A stretch of DNA of 64,000 bases from Ectobius pallidus (lineage: Eukaryota; Arthropoda; Insecta; Blattodea; Ectobiidae): the NCBI GenBank assembly GCA_964059195.1, contig CAXKWD010000004.1, positions 121,244,043 through 121,308,042 of the forward strand, written 5' to 3'. The translations under genes were made by a program, and so were the position numbers. Below, piece by piece: positions 23,966-35,740 of the stretch. The notes beneath the pieces were generated by a model. The model had not been told where the DNA came from. It worked only from the letters and a program-made list of their open reading frames with translations, and ran no database searches. Position 1 is the first letter of the stretch, and each line of letters opens with the position of its first letter.

Positions 23966-24223
23966 TAAAGTGTCTTGTCGAGCTTTAGTAGATTCTGGGG
24001 TTAGTAAGTCCTGTAATAGGAGTGATGTGTTACCTATGTTAAGACTTTCTTTGGATGACGTGTCTCCCTATGGGTGGAGTGCTGAATGATGATGGCTCCA
24101 GTATTTGCATTTTAAGATAGGTCCAGTTGTCCCTTAGAATAGCTAAATATTTGTGGAAGATTTCTTTTCTGGTACTCCAACCTTTGCTTTACCCAGTTAT
24201 TTTAAGGGCAGATTTTCCTGTGT
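23966..24223 (+). pseudogene. Gypsy (Ty3) protease remnant, part 1
   Basis: The sequence encodes SCRALVDSGVSKS (DSG active-site motif of retroviral-type aspartic proteases) and, about 65 codons later, YPVILRADFPV, the ILGADF strand that closes the protease. The latter is cut precisely by the RTE LINE and resumes at 27452 with MILDFRLYQLFFKFEPQYTI. Several stops are present. Confidence 0.65.
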
Positions 24224-24519
24224 CCCGTGGGGGACCTTGTAACCTCTATCGGGCGCGTCCCCTGGGTGGCGGATGGGGGATCCCACCAGATATGGTGGGG
24301 TGGTCCGAATAGCTACGGTTAAGGACCCGTGGACCAACAAGGAGCCCAGTGTCTGGGGGCTTTATAATAACTGGACCACCCTCTCTCCAGGGGTTATAAA
24401 TATGGAGGGCCCATGCTCGGGGTAACAAGAGTGAAGACCTCAACGGTGTAAGATGCAGCGGAAGAGGCATCCCTTTATGTGGGGTTAATACGCATGACGG
24501 CAAGTCTAGAGGCCGGAAA

Positions 24520-26832
24520 GTGGCAGCCCCACTACTAGACTGTGCTTGCATAAGGCTTGTAACCCTATCAAGCGAGATATTTCTTACTAAAAAGCTTCAA
24601 GGAAATATACCGGATGGACAACAACGACGACAACTTGGCAAGAAATTGGATAAAGATTTTGGAATATGGGATAAATTATTCTTGGGAACATGGAATGTTA
24701 GAGGATTAGCCTGTAAAGAAATAGAACTTGTTAAAGAATTAGAGGAAAGAAAAGCTAATATTGTAGTTTTAACAGAAACAAAAAAGAAACTTAAAGGGAC
24801 TCAACCTATAGGAAACTACACCTTGATTTATAGTGGAGTTACTCAACAACAAAGAGCATCCAGTGGGGTTGCAGTAATTATTGATAAGAAATGGACTAAT
24901 AAAATAGATTCTTATACGTATATCAGTGATAGAATACTGACAGTTAGATTTAAAATAGCGAGGGGATATCTCACAGTAATCGGTGTATATGCCCCTGATG
25001 AAGGGAAAAAAGAAGATAGTGAGTTGTTTTACGAACAATTAAATAAGGAAGTGAATAAATATAATAAACGGGACTATCTTATAATATCTGGTGACCTGAA
25101 TGCTAGAGTAGGCAAAATACCAATTAAGGATGTGGTTGGAACATTTGGTGAAGATACGGTAAATGGAAATGGAGAAAAATTAAGACAGTTCACAGTATTT
25201 AACGAGATGAAAATTACAAATACCTTCTTTAGGAAGAAAGATATCCATAAATATACTTGGAGTGCAAGAGGATGTAGATCACTGATTGATTATGTTATTG
25301 TAAACAAAAAACTGTCATCTCAAGTAAAAGATGTCAGAGTATATCGCGGTAGTGATGTATCAACAGATCATTATTTACTGATGGCTAAGATATGCCTTTT
25401 AACAAGATGGAGAAAAACTAAAAATGTAATAAAGAGGAATCATGAAGAGGTTTTCAAAGAAACTAGTATTAAAACGCTATACCAAACAAGATTGTCTGTC
25501 TACTTGCAAAATCAACCAGTGTGTAATGAAATTAATGAAGAATGGGAAAACATTATACGAGCTTTAACAAATATAAGCTATGAAGTTTTAGGCAGGAAAA
25601 GGAAATACCGAAAGAAAACAGGTTTGAAAATATGGAATGAGGATATTTCAAGTGCAATAAAAGATAAGAAAAATGCCTATTTAGAGTTCTTACAACAACA
25701 GACCGATGAAAAAAGAGAAAGATACAAAGTAAAACGAAATGAAGCAAAAATTATAGTTAGAAAAGCTCACCAAGAGTCCTGGGATAGATTAATCAGCACA
25801 GTTGAACATGACGTACATGGAGGCCAGACTATGGCCTATAAACTTTTCAGGCACTTAGATAGTCAAGAGAGAGATGTAGCTAATCTAAATGTAATTGGTA
25901 AAGAACAATGGGTGCAGCATTATAAAGAGTTATGGTATGACGAAAATTCAGATTTTTCTGAAAATGGAGAAGAACTTTTGTTTGGAAACGTTGATCCTAT
26001 CACTCTAGAAGAATTAGAAACATCATTAAAAGAAATGAAAAATCGCAAAGCTACAGGTAATGATGGAATAAACGCAGAACTTTTAAAATATGGTGGACCG
26101 ATCTTAAATCAAAGACTTTTGAATCTTTTTAATATGTGTTGGAATAAGTGTCAAGTACCAAAGTCGTGGTCACATGCTCGAGTAATATCTCTTTTTAAAA
26201 AAGGTGCTAGGAACAAATGTGAAAATTACAGAGGGATTAGTCTTCTAAATACGGGTTACAAATTATATGCAAGGATTTTAAATAAGAGATTAAGAAATAT
26301 TTCAGACGTCTTATTAATAGAAGAACAAAATGGATTCAGGAAGGGACGCTCCTGTACAGATGCTACTTTCACAATTAAACAGTTAATAGAGAAGAGAAGA
26401 GAATATAATCTAGAAACTCATATGGCATTTGTTGATTATGAGAAAGCTTTTGACCGTGTGAATAGACAAAAACTTTGGGAAATTATGATTCGGAGAGGCT
26501 ATCCTAACCATCTAATTAAAGCATTGAAAGATATGTATAAAGACACAACAATTAGTATAAATATTGGAAATGGAAAATATAGTGAAGAAATTCCAATTAA
26601 TCAAGGTATAAGGCAAGGTTGTAGTTTGTCTCCTACGTTGTTTTTAATTTATATAGATGATTTAGTGAGAGAGTGGAATCACAAAATTAACGGAGGAATT
26701 TATATAGCTCCTAATTTTATATTTAAGACGATGCTGTTCGCTGACGATCAAATTTTAGTAAGCAAAACGGAAAATGAATTGCAGAGAGCAGTGTATGAAT
26801 TGCAGAAAGTGTGCGAGAAATACAAATTTTAA
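24520..26832 (+). pseudogene. RTE LINE endonuclease-reverse transcriptase polyprotein
   Basis: The frame is open from before 24520 (GTG there is not a secure start) for about 770 codons. Endonuclease: LGTWNVRGL (Asn), VVLTETKKK (Glu), SGDLNARVG (Asp/Asn), RSLIDYVIV (Asp) and STDHYLL (catalytic His). RT: LFKKGARNKCENYRGISLLN, QNGFRKGRSC, MAFVDYEKAFDRV (motif A), QGIRQGCSLSPTLFL (motif B), TMLFADDQILV (motif C). The protein nicks target DNA and copies the LINE RNA. All catalytic residues are intact; a single-base frameshift near 26827 separates the C-terminal region (26774-27400). Confidence 0.88.
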
Positions 26833-27400
26833 AATTTCTATAAATAAAACCAAGACAATGGCTTTTCAAGGCAAATACAGCGTAAGGACAAAAATTGTTT
26901 TAAATGACACTCCTCTAGAACAAGTAACAAGTTTTAAATATCTAGGCACTCACCCCACGTACAAACATGAAAGTGATTGTAAATATAAACTCCCTATGTT
27001 TCAGCATATGTGCGGCACAATAAGTAGAAATCTGAAAAGGAAGGCAAGAAAAGAAACACAAATTAAATTTTATAAAGTAATGGCCGTACCATCTTTGCTA
27101 TTTGGATCGGAAACATGGACGATGACTGCAGCCGATAGTAAAAGATTGCAGACCGCTGAAATGAAGTTTTTAAGGTCAGTTAAAGGATGTAATTTATCAG
27201 ATAAAATAAGGAATGATCAAATAAGAGAAGAACAGAAAATATTTTCCCTAGAAGAAAAAATCGCAAATTATAGAAATCAATGGGCAGAACATGTTAATAG
27301 AATGACATTAGAAAGGATCCCAAGAAGAATTATGTATTACAAACCTAAAGGGAGAAGACATCCGGGAAGACCCAAGAAACGTTGGACTGATACACTGTGA
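26774..27400 (+). pseudogene. RTE LINE C-terminal thumb and tail domain
   Basis: It continues the polyprotein in the next frame: FKISINKTKTMAFQGK, FKYLGTHPTYKHESDCKYK, TWTMTAADSKRLQTAEM, IREEQKIFSLEEKIANYRNQ, and the basic end RRHPGRPKKRWTDTL typical of RTE/CFDP2-like proteins. The overlap with the upstream frame around 26830 marks one small indel; otherwise the ORF is clean to its stop. Confidence 0.85.
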
Positions 27401-27451
27401 AGCCGGAACAGGCATATTGCCTAATCCTTGATTTGAAGAAGAAGAAGAAGA

Positions 27452-28363
27452 AGATTTTCCTGTGTTTTCGAGTAACTTATGATTCTGGATTTTCGACTTT
27501 ACCAGCTCTTCTTCAAGTTTGAACCTCAGTACACTATTGATTTCTCTCTTTCTCAAGCTAAGGATTTTCCTCCTGTTTGTGCTTCCTTTATGGAACGGTG
27601 TATGGATGGGGATGCATCCTTCTCCTCTAGTGATCACTTACTTCCAATGTGCCCAGATCCTGGAAGTCATTAATCCTTATCCTGCAGTTTTGACAGATAA
27701 CAGAGGAGTTACTAACGTCTTAGAATATGAGCTACAGGATATTGACCATATTCTAGTTCGCCTACCACCTTATAGGTTAGCCCCGCTCAAACACTTGAAG
27801 ATGCGACAAAAGACCAATGGCATTCCCAATCAAGGTATATTCGTCATTTGATGTCCCCTTTTTCCAGTCCCATTTTCTTAGTCCCTAAAGGTGAGGATGA
27901 TTTTAGACCGGTGATTGATTATAGGACCCTCAACCAGAAAATTATCATTGAGTATGTCTTTGCCCGATATTCATTCGACGGCTCATTGGTTCGCTGGGGA
28001 AACGGCCTTTTCTTCCCTGGATCTTAACAGCGTATATAATCAGATTCCCCTTAAGGAATCCTCTCGTCATTTAACAGTAATTTCGACCGACTGAAATTAT
28101 TTTGAGTTCTGTCAACTTCCGCTTGGGTTAGCGACAAAGGCCCAAGTGCTCACCAGGTTATTGGCCAAGATCTTCTCCGATATTAAGTTTCAGTTCATCT
28201 ATCACTACCTTGATTACCTGCTGGTTTACAGCAGGGATTTTCATCTTTGGGAGGTTTTTTCGTCGGTTGCAGGAGGCTGGCCTGTCAAGCCCACTAAGGC
28301 GCAGTTCGCTTGGCCGCAACTTAGCTTCATTGGGCATATTATTTCTCCTGAGGGTGTTTCAGG
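27452..28363 (+). pseudogene. Gypsy (Ty3) protease end and reverse transcriptase remnant, part 2
   Basis: After the RTE target duplication the protease C-terminus resumes (MILDFRLYQLFFKFEPQY), then RT blocks appear in several frames: LPPYRLAP (27760), FSSLDLNSVYNQIPL (about 28010), FCQLPLGL (about 28110), YHYLDYLLVYSRDF (about 28200; the YLDD active-site box is YLDY, losing the second Asp) and SFIGHIISPEGVS (about 28325). It is cut at about 28363, where pogo-type sequence starts in the same frame. RNase H and integrase are absent here. Confidence 0.72.
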
Positions 28364-29050
28364 AATAGAGAAGGCTGTATCTGGTTTCGGAAAATCAGGC
28401 ATCTACCCCTTGAATCTGGATGCTTTCATTGAAGATTTTGTACCAGCTTCCCAGTCTCCTACAAATGAAGCCATGAATAATGCTGTTGAATGAACAATAA
28501 ATATGGCAGCTCCAGAAACCGAAACACAAAACACAGGTGCTGGACAGGAGGAGCCAAGGCTAAGTTGCAGTGGAATTAACCCAGTTTCAATTGCAGAAAT
28601 TTCGCCAATTCTTGTAAGAGGATCCTTCGTTTCTGGAAGAATGTCTGGAAGACCGAAACAACATTCGGAAATTTTGACGGTGACGCCAAGGAAAATCCAG
28701 TTGGAAGAGGCAGAGAATAAAAAGGAGCAGAAGAAAAGGTCTGTTCCGGAGCCCAGAAAAGGAAGGCCACAAAGAAGACGGTTCTATTTCTAGACGACTG
28801 TCCTAGCAGTTCTTCCGAGGAAATGGACAACGAAATGGATATAGGTGGGGAGGAGGAAGATGTCGACATGGAAGCGTTAGTCTCTGGTTTACCACAGAGA
28901 AATCCCACGAATGACGTGTGCCAGTCCTGCCACGAATTTGGACGGAACAATGAACTATGGTACCAGTGTGGAATGTGCTCTAACTGGCTACATGCAGATT
29001 GTAGCGGGGTAGATTCAGCAATCAATTTCAAATGTGATTCATGTGTTTGA
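28364..29050 (+). pseudogene. pogo 2 transposase C-terminus with PHD-type finger
   Basis: Blocks: GIYPLNLDAFIEDFVPASQ (C-terminal pogo block), a stop at 28491-28493, then in another frame MAAPETETQN..., a Lys/Arg/Pro-rich linker, an acidic stretch (MDNEMDIGGEEEDVDME, about 28823-28870) and a Cys/His cluster CQSCHEF...YQCGMCSNWLHADC...FKCDSC (28919-29045), like that at the end of pogo 1. The DDE catalytic part is absent. Confidence 0.65.
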
Positions 29051-29438
29051 ACTGACTTTTGAATCTGTAATTATTAGCAATGTAATAATAGATTCCAGAG
29101 TAATTCATGAAATTTAGAATTCGCATACTCCACATAAATTAGTTCTAATAAATTATGGTTAAATTTTCATTTAATTACATCGCTGATGTAGTTTTTGCAA
29201 CTAAATGCATTCTTATATGTGTGCGTACCATTTCCCCACTAGAGCGGGTAATGGTACGCAGTGCTCTTTTTCACTTTTTAAAATGATGTTCATGCTTTCA
29301 CAGAAGTAATTCAACTCTCTGTATGAGATTCTTAAATGAATTGTGCATGACTCGCTATATTTTTCGCGATCATAGAGTTAGTTTGTAACCCTACACAGTC
29401 TTTCAAAGTTACGTCTGTGCCATTCCCCCACCTTCCCC
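28364..29438 (+). mobile_element. pogo-like element 2, 3' portion
   Basis: The segment begins inside the C-terminal transposase block (FGKSGIYPLNLDAF) and runs to a right end ccattcccccaccttcccc followed by TA (29439-29440), the same pattern as pogo 1. An inverted pair GCGTACCATT/AATGGTACGC (29223-29232, 29250-29259) parallels the subterminal repeats of pogo 1. The 5' half is missing, joined at 28363 to the Gypsy RT. Confidence 0.65.
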
Positions 29439-29539
29439 TACGGACATAAAGCAATTCTATTGTCTTTGCGCTTTGATCCGCGATAAGTTTCTCAACGTCT
29501 GGTACAAGTGGCAGTTGCGGAAGTGAATCAAAACTGAAA

Positions 29540-31240
29540 AAAAAAAATAGACATTACGAAAATTACTTGAAGTACGGGTTTACTGCCAAGAATAATAAAC
29601 CTCAATGTGTAATTTACAGCGATGTATTATCACGTAAGAATATGAAACCATCAAAGCTTGTCACCTCTCAACCAAACATTCTAAAGAAGCTGATGAACCG
29701 TTGAATTTTTTTGAACGAATGCTGAAATTTCTTAACCAGCAGCAAAATACTATGATTCAGATAATAAAATAGTATTTTTATTTAGTGACTAAAAACATTT
29801 TTTATTGTTCAGATATTTGTTTTTCTGGTTTTTTGTATGTTTTTAGGTATCCTGTGTCAATGAGAATGCATTATTAGCTAGCTACAGAGTTGCATACCGA
29901 GTCGCTAAAGCAGGGAAGCCGCATACAGTTGCCGAAAATCTTATTTTGCCCACAGCCCTAGATATGGTTGAAAGTATGTTAGGTAAGCAGGAGGCAAGCA
30001 AGCTGAAAATCATACTACTTTCTGACAATATTATTGACCAATCTACTGAAGTTTCAGATTGTGTTCTGTTTATGGTATTTGTGCGCTTTGAAGCAGATGA
30101 AAATACCACAGAAGACATTTTATTTTGTAAAGCACTTCCTACAAACACTACAGGCTAGTGTTTGTACAACATGTTTTTAGAAAGCACTTGCGACTACGAG
30201 ACTGATTGGAGAAAATGTTTTGCCATTTGTAGCAATGGCGCTAAAGCGATGACTGGCAAAAGGCTCGTTGCAAAATTAAAATCAATATTGCCAAATGTCT
30301 CATGGTCGGACACATTGCTTTCTCCATTGTCAAGCTCTGGCAGCCAAGGTTTTATCTTCTGATTTAAATGACGTTCTTAAAGAGATGATCAAAATTGTGA
30401 ACTCTATTAAAGGTAAAGCCTTGCAAACTCGACTGTTCAGAATCGTTTGTGAAGACATGGGTTTGCTCCATCAAAATCTTCTTTATCATACAGAGATCAG
30501 GTGGGTATCCAAAGGAAAGGTATTGTCTAGAGTTCTAGAACTGAAAGCTGAATTGTTAATGTTTTTACAAGACGTTAAATCTGAATATGCAAATTATTTT
30601 TGTGACCCTGTTTGGCTCTTAAAATTAGCATTTCTTGCCGATCTTTTAAGCCACATGAATGTTTTAAATCCTCCAAGGGAAAGGAGAAAACATTCTAATA
30701 GCTAAGGATAAAATCAAAGGATTCCTCGCAAAACTTCGTTTGTGGTCAAAGATTGTCAAAGAAACTGCAGTGGACCAATCGTTGGTAGTAAGTTCTCACA
30801 TTCCTTGCATGTTACAGAGCTTGCATAAATTGGAAGAGAAACTATTAACTTATTTTCCAGAATTGGACTCTGAAGCTGACAATGGGAAGAGATGGATACT
30901 AAATCCTTTCTTGGAAATGCCAATACAACTGACTGATCTAACCACTAAGATGAAAGAAAATCTTATAGATTTATCTGCTGATGGCATGCTTAAAATGGTA
31001 TTTCATTCACAAAATATTGACGTATTCTAGATGAAGAGAAAACAAGAATATTCAGAACTGGCAAGGGACGCTTTAAAATTATTAGTGCCATTCACTACTT
31101 CCTACCTATGGGAACTAACATTCTCTTCAATGGTGAATATAAAAACTAAATAGAGAAACAGGCTCCAATTAGAAGATGATTTGGTTATTTGCGTCTCAAA
31201 AATAGAACCACATTTCAACAAGTTATTAAAAAATAAACAG
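29540..31240 (+). pseudogene. hAT 2 transposase relic (ZBED5/SCAND3-like)
   Basis: Blocks in order: KYGFTAKNNKPQCVIYSDVL...MKPSKL (BED finger with one Cys changed, about 29570-29660); VAYRVAKAGKPHTVAENLIL (about 29890); QSTEVSDCVLFMVFVRF (about 30040); WRKCFAICSNGAKAMTGKRL (about 30210, Asp of the usual TDGA replaced by Asn); CHCQALAAK (about 30325); RWVSKGKVLSRVLEL (about 30500); and the dimerisation block TFSSMVNIKTK (about 31120). It is broken by stops and lacks a middle segment near 30000. It is a different copy and lineage from hAT 1. Confidence 0.75.
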
Positions 31241-32994
31241 GCACAGCTGATATGATCATAATCATGGTAACAGAATATACACCATGATTATGATATGCAA
31301 CTAGATTAAAACAATATTGATATTAAATTTACAGAATTAATTATTAAGTATTACAAGTTTGATATTAAAATTTACAGAATTAATAAAATAAACACATCAA
31401 ACGTACAAAATATATTAAAGTTAATATATTTTGTGAAAGGAAATGAAACTTAGATTTTAACACACAGAATGTCTCAGACGAAATTCTAGGTATTTTACAA
31501 GTTAAGTACAGCTTTTGCATTCAGTAACCACAGGGAACCGCAGACAGCTATTGTAGCGAAAGTACAGTTTTATTCAACTAAAAACCTGATGAAGAGAGTT
31601 AAGAAGCACTGAAAAGACGAGTTCCGAGTAAAAGTACTGGGAAACTAAATTTCTATAACTCTACGTAGAATTGTCAAAGAATACCAGGAACAGGAAGACA
31701 CACTGAAGGGAGAGTGCGTCAAGTCAGTAGCGTCTGATGCTCGGAACTCTGTAGCCAATAAGAAAGGAGCTTATAACTGAAAACACTCAAAATTGCAATA
31801 ACCTAAGTTTTCATTTGTTTGTGTAGAAAGTAGGGGTATATGAGAGGAACGATGGGAGAGTGGAATTATTGCCACGTTGAGAAATTACTTCTGTCCTGGC
31901 CTTCATCGGCTGCAGGAGTATATAGGCTTCTGTCTTGGCCCTCACAGGCTGTGGAAGTACGGATACTTCGATCATCAAATACAGAGGAAGTCACAGGACT
32001 TCTCTCTGTTTTATAAGGTCATAAGTGATCGGGGCTGATCCCTATCACTTCCAGTATTGTTTTACTAAAGTCAACGAATTAATATTTATTTTGCGGTAAG
32101 ACTGGATTATAGTCTGTATCACCAGTAAATTCAGTGTATTTCATGTAAGTACAGTTGGCTAACGAATTACATAAGGGGAACTTCATACTACGGTAACCTA
32201 GAGGACAGGAACTTGCCATCATTCAGACAAAGAAGTATAGTGGATATATCATTCTACCCCCCTTGATATTCGTAACTAGTACCACCTGCGCTCTGACGAT
32301 TATTCATACAATTCAAGTGCATTTATTTGAAATAATAAACACTCATCTTACCAGTTAACTTTGAACCATTATTTGATATTCATAGTTATAAGAGCCTGCA
32401 ATTAATAACCCCAACCCTTGCCCGAGATAAGAAGACAATCTGGTGTATCCGACTGAGAGCTGTGGCCGGTTCCTTGACAAAAAAGTGGATACCTACAAAC
32501 TGTAAGTACTCCAGGTCTACGCCTTAATAGACGAGGTAACGAACCGTTACATAGTGGCTTACCCAACTTAGGGGCAATTTGGTACATGGTGGAACCGTTA
32601 CACAGCCTTCTCACTGAAATTGTAGTTTTTCTATTGTAGTATAGAACCTACAAACAACCTGCCTTTTTCTTTTACCCGTGACCCCTCGAGTAAGGCTTTG
32701 CGATCCCCCTGGGGGTCGTGATCCGCAGGTTGAAAATCACTGCTCTAACGGTATCAGTGTTGAACCAAGTGCACTTAATGCCAACATAGTAACAAACAAG
32801 TAGTAAATAGCTAACCACCATGATTAATCAGAGGTTAATGCGTGTTTAAATTTAATTGCATTCGTTGCTTACATATAATTTGAAAAGTATTAAACCCTTG
32901 GTTTGAGCTGCAGAAGCAAGCAAGTTCATAGTTGTTTAGTACAAGATTGTAGGAATAAGGGGTACACGTGGTTCACAAGTAGTTAATTGAAATG
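31241..32994. other. Non-coding stretch, includes a hAT right terminus at about 32743
   Basis: No coding frame is recognised. A 14-bp hairpin stem ATCATAATCATGGT/ACCATGATTATGAT lies near 31255-31292. At 32700-32743 the sequence cgatccccctgggggtcgtg then caggttgaaaatcactg looks like the right end of a ZBED5-type hAT, possibly that of hAT 2, but no matching left end or TSD was found. LTR-like sequence at 31830-32640 (tctgtcttggccctcac) remains unidentified. Confidence 0.4.
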
Positions 32995-35010
32995 AGTAAA
33001 ATGAATAATTATTTTTTACCGGTGTGCAATAAAAGAAAGTACGACAAAGCTTTTGAAGTATCTCATTAATCTGCAAACAGCGAATCAAGTGAATGTGAAG
33101 AGAACGTCCCAAGTACCGGTAGTATTATTGAAATTTAGGAGGGAAACAATTTTGGCCATCATGGGTACGAATGTTGGACATAAACTCAGAAAAATGACTT
33201 CTTTCAGAGAAAGAAGAGGCTTTATGCAAAAAATAAGATGCTAGGTTGTAAGATGTGCTAAGATATTACAAGTTTAGGACCAGAAAAACATATGGGAGTG
33301 AAAATTTCTAGAGTAGGTGAGTGGTAAATCCAGTACCTTTTAAAAAATTAAACAGCTAAACAGAAAGCTTTGGAAAAAGTGTATAAAAACTGTAACTGTC
33401 TCGTGAAAAAAAAACGTTACTGCTATGGTGTTTCGAATGGCTTACAAAGTGGCCAAAAAGAATAAATATTTCAACAACTCTGGATAAAATAAACCTTCAG
33501 GAGCTTAAAGGGCTGCATTCTTCATTCCCACCAATGCCTGCATTAATATAATCAGCCATATAGACAATGAAATGAGAAAAACAGTGGTCAATGAAACTCT
33601 TAATTGTAAAAACAAAATTTCCATATTATTGATGAATGAACCACTTGTAGTATCAAAAGTTAGTTTATATTCGTGTGGTATTACCTGAATTGTCTGCTCC
33701 AGTGAATCTTTTCCTTGATTTAATCGAACTTAATGATGTAACTGCCAAAGGAATCTTCTGTTCATTAACGAGTTGACATGAAAGCCTTGGAATGTTAAAA
33801 GACTACTTAAAGGATCACCCTTTGTCTGTCACTTGTGATGGAGCAGCAGTTATGTTTGGTGCACGTAGTGGTGTTAGAAAATTACTAAAGGACTGATTCC
33901 TGAATGTTGTTGTGTGGCACTGTGCCAGTCATTGTTTGGAATTATCTGTTAATGATACAATAAGTAATATGGCTGCAGTAAACAGATTTAAGAGTTTTAT
34001 GGACAAACTATATGTAACATACCATGCTTCTCCAAAAAATGCAAGGCAACTGCAGGAGTGAGCAGCATCATTAGAATTGCAGCTCCTGAAAATAGGAATG
34101 GTCATGAGTACATGATAGGTAGCATCAAGCTTCTGTACAGTCCATGCAGTGTAGCAAGATTACCCAGCACTAGTTTGCCATTTCCAACAGGCACAGAATG
34201 ATTCTGCAAGAAGCAAAACAGAGTGGTGTCTTTATGAGGGACTACTGAAGAAAATTATAGCTTGTGGTTTTATTTTGGATTTAGGGCTAATGTGTGACGC
34301 TCTTGAAGAGCTTAGTGATTTACGTTTAGAATTGCAGGAAAGAAATATAAACTTGTACAAAGCTGACAAGAAGATAACGAGCACAATAAAAGTGTTTGAA
34401 GAAAGAACTGTAAATGCTGACCCATATTATAGTGTCTCTCTCCAAAGCAAAGAGAACATGATGTTCAAAGAGATTGAACTTCACAATGAAACAAACAAGA
34501 AGCACAGCTCTTCAGCGAACCGAGGGAACTTTTACCAGGGAATAAAGAAATCCTTAGAAAGAAGACTCTTGGAGGGGACGGATGCTGATTTCCCTGATTG
34601 TGCTAAAGTCTTAGACTCTCATTACTTGTCAGAAAACACTGAAAGACAAGCAAGCATTAGAAAGTTGGCACAGATGCATCGAGTAAATGAAAGAGAAGCT
34701 GTTCTTGTTTTTCATATCTTGAATAAGATAAACTGCCAGATAGACTGCTTTCTCTTTCAAACCCATTGAACACCATTGCTATATCTTCCAGTAAATGCAA
34801 AAGAGGGTTCTTGCAGATGGGCCTGATCCTGACACCATCCAGATCATTTTTATTAATACAAACAACATCTGCACTCATGTTTATAAAAATAGTTGGACCT
34901 CCTCTTACCAGTTTCAAACCGAACAGATACATTGATCTGTGGCTGTTGCAAGGACGAAATTCTGTTTTGGATGCAAACAGCAAACAGCGATCAATATTTT
35001 CTTACAATTG
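32992..35010 (+). pseudogene. hAT 3 transposase relic (ZNF862/KIAA1586-like)
   Basis: Starts MSKMNNYFLPVCNKRKYD (about 32992). Readable blocks: RMAYKVAKKNKYF (about 33435), CDGAAVMFGARSGV (about 33840), CHCASH/SLFGIICL-like histidine region (about 33920), RFKSFMDKLY (about 33990), LGLMCDALEELSDLRLELQERN (34278), and a C-terminal block FIKIVGPPLTSFKPNRYIDLW (about 34880). Many stops and frame changes occur, so it is old. The order of blocks matches ZNF862-type hAT proteins. Confidence 0.65.
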
Positions 35011-35379
35011 ATAGAATTAATTTCGAATTTGAAAACTACTGGGCAGGAACACTTGGAATAGAATCAACTGTTGAAAGGGACCTCCAAAACTATACAGAAT
35101 GAATTGTTGGACTGTATGTTAGAAATTTGTCATGGTGGCAGACGAAATAACTGACTTCTCCAACCAATCACAGATAGCACTGGTATTTCATATGAGAACA
35201 AAGGTGAGCCTTTGGAAAGATTCTGAGGGTTCATTAGACCAGAAGCTCACAGTGCAGTTGCTATGGCTGAATGCATCTTAAAGGAAACAAATCCTCTCTC
35301 TAAAGAGAAACCCCATAAAAAAATTTCACAAAGGAGCCTCCACGATGTTTGGTGTAAGTGGGGTGGGGTTCAAGCAAAA

Positions 35380-35740
35380 TTTAAAGTTCATTATCCCAGT
35401 GCTCATTTCGTACAGTTATGGTCATCAATTAAATTTAATCATGGAAAGAGTTGCTTCACCTGCAACTAGACTTTAAATCAAGAACTGTTAACATAGTTTT
35501 TGAGAACAAGAAGAAACTGAAAGAATGTTTGCTAGAATAAGAAAAAGCATCACAGAGCAGTTGGTTTGCAGCTTGGATGATGAAGCATTTCTTTAAAGGT
35601 TAACTTTATTCAGTAAGATAATGTCTCATGTAAGTATTTTGTATAATGAGCTACAAGCCAGATCAGTTGATGCAATTAAAAGCAAAGAATGCAGTGATTT
35701 ATTTAACGTTATTAGAAACATTAGGAAGTCCACAGACAAC
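35380..35740 (+). pseudogene. Possible hAT fragment (DUF4371/ZMYM1-like)
   Basis: A YGHQLNLIMERVASP block (about 35418-35460) resembles the cysteine/histidine YAHQLNL motif of DUF4371 hAT transposases, and MSHVSILYNELQARSVDAIK (35621) resembles the downstream FNKLQKR block. Only short segments are readable and the ends are unknown. Confidence 0.4.

Larger units (their letters stand above)
24224..27451 (+). mobile_element. RTE-clade LINE with 14-bp TSD, (GAA)n tail
   Basis: The 14-bp direct repeat AGATTTTCCTGTGT flanks the element (24210-24223 and 27452-27465), which ends in a gaagaagaag tail. A GC-rich 5' region begins cccgtgggggacc; one long ORF with endonuclease and RT follows. The element is close to full length (about 3.2 kb) and interrupts a Gypsy protease. 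Confidence 0.92.

Noticed and set aside
29690..29850. Intron within hAT 2 (a ttttttag acceptor near 29845)
   Set aside because: The break could equally be decay or a deletion; no donor site or intact relative is available to decide.
34657..34983. 108-codon minus-strand frame
   Set aside because: It is the antisense shadow of the hAT 3 C-terminal region, which reads better on the plus strand.
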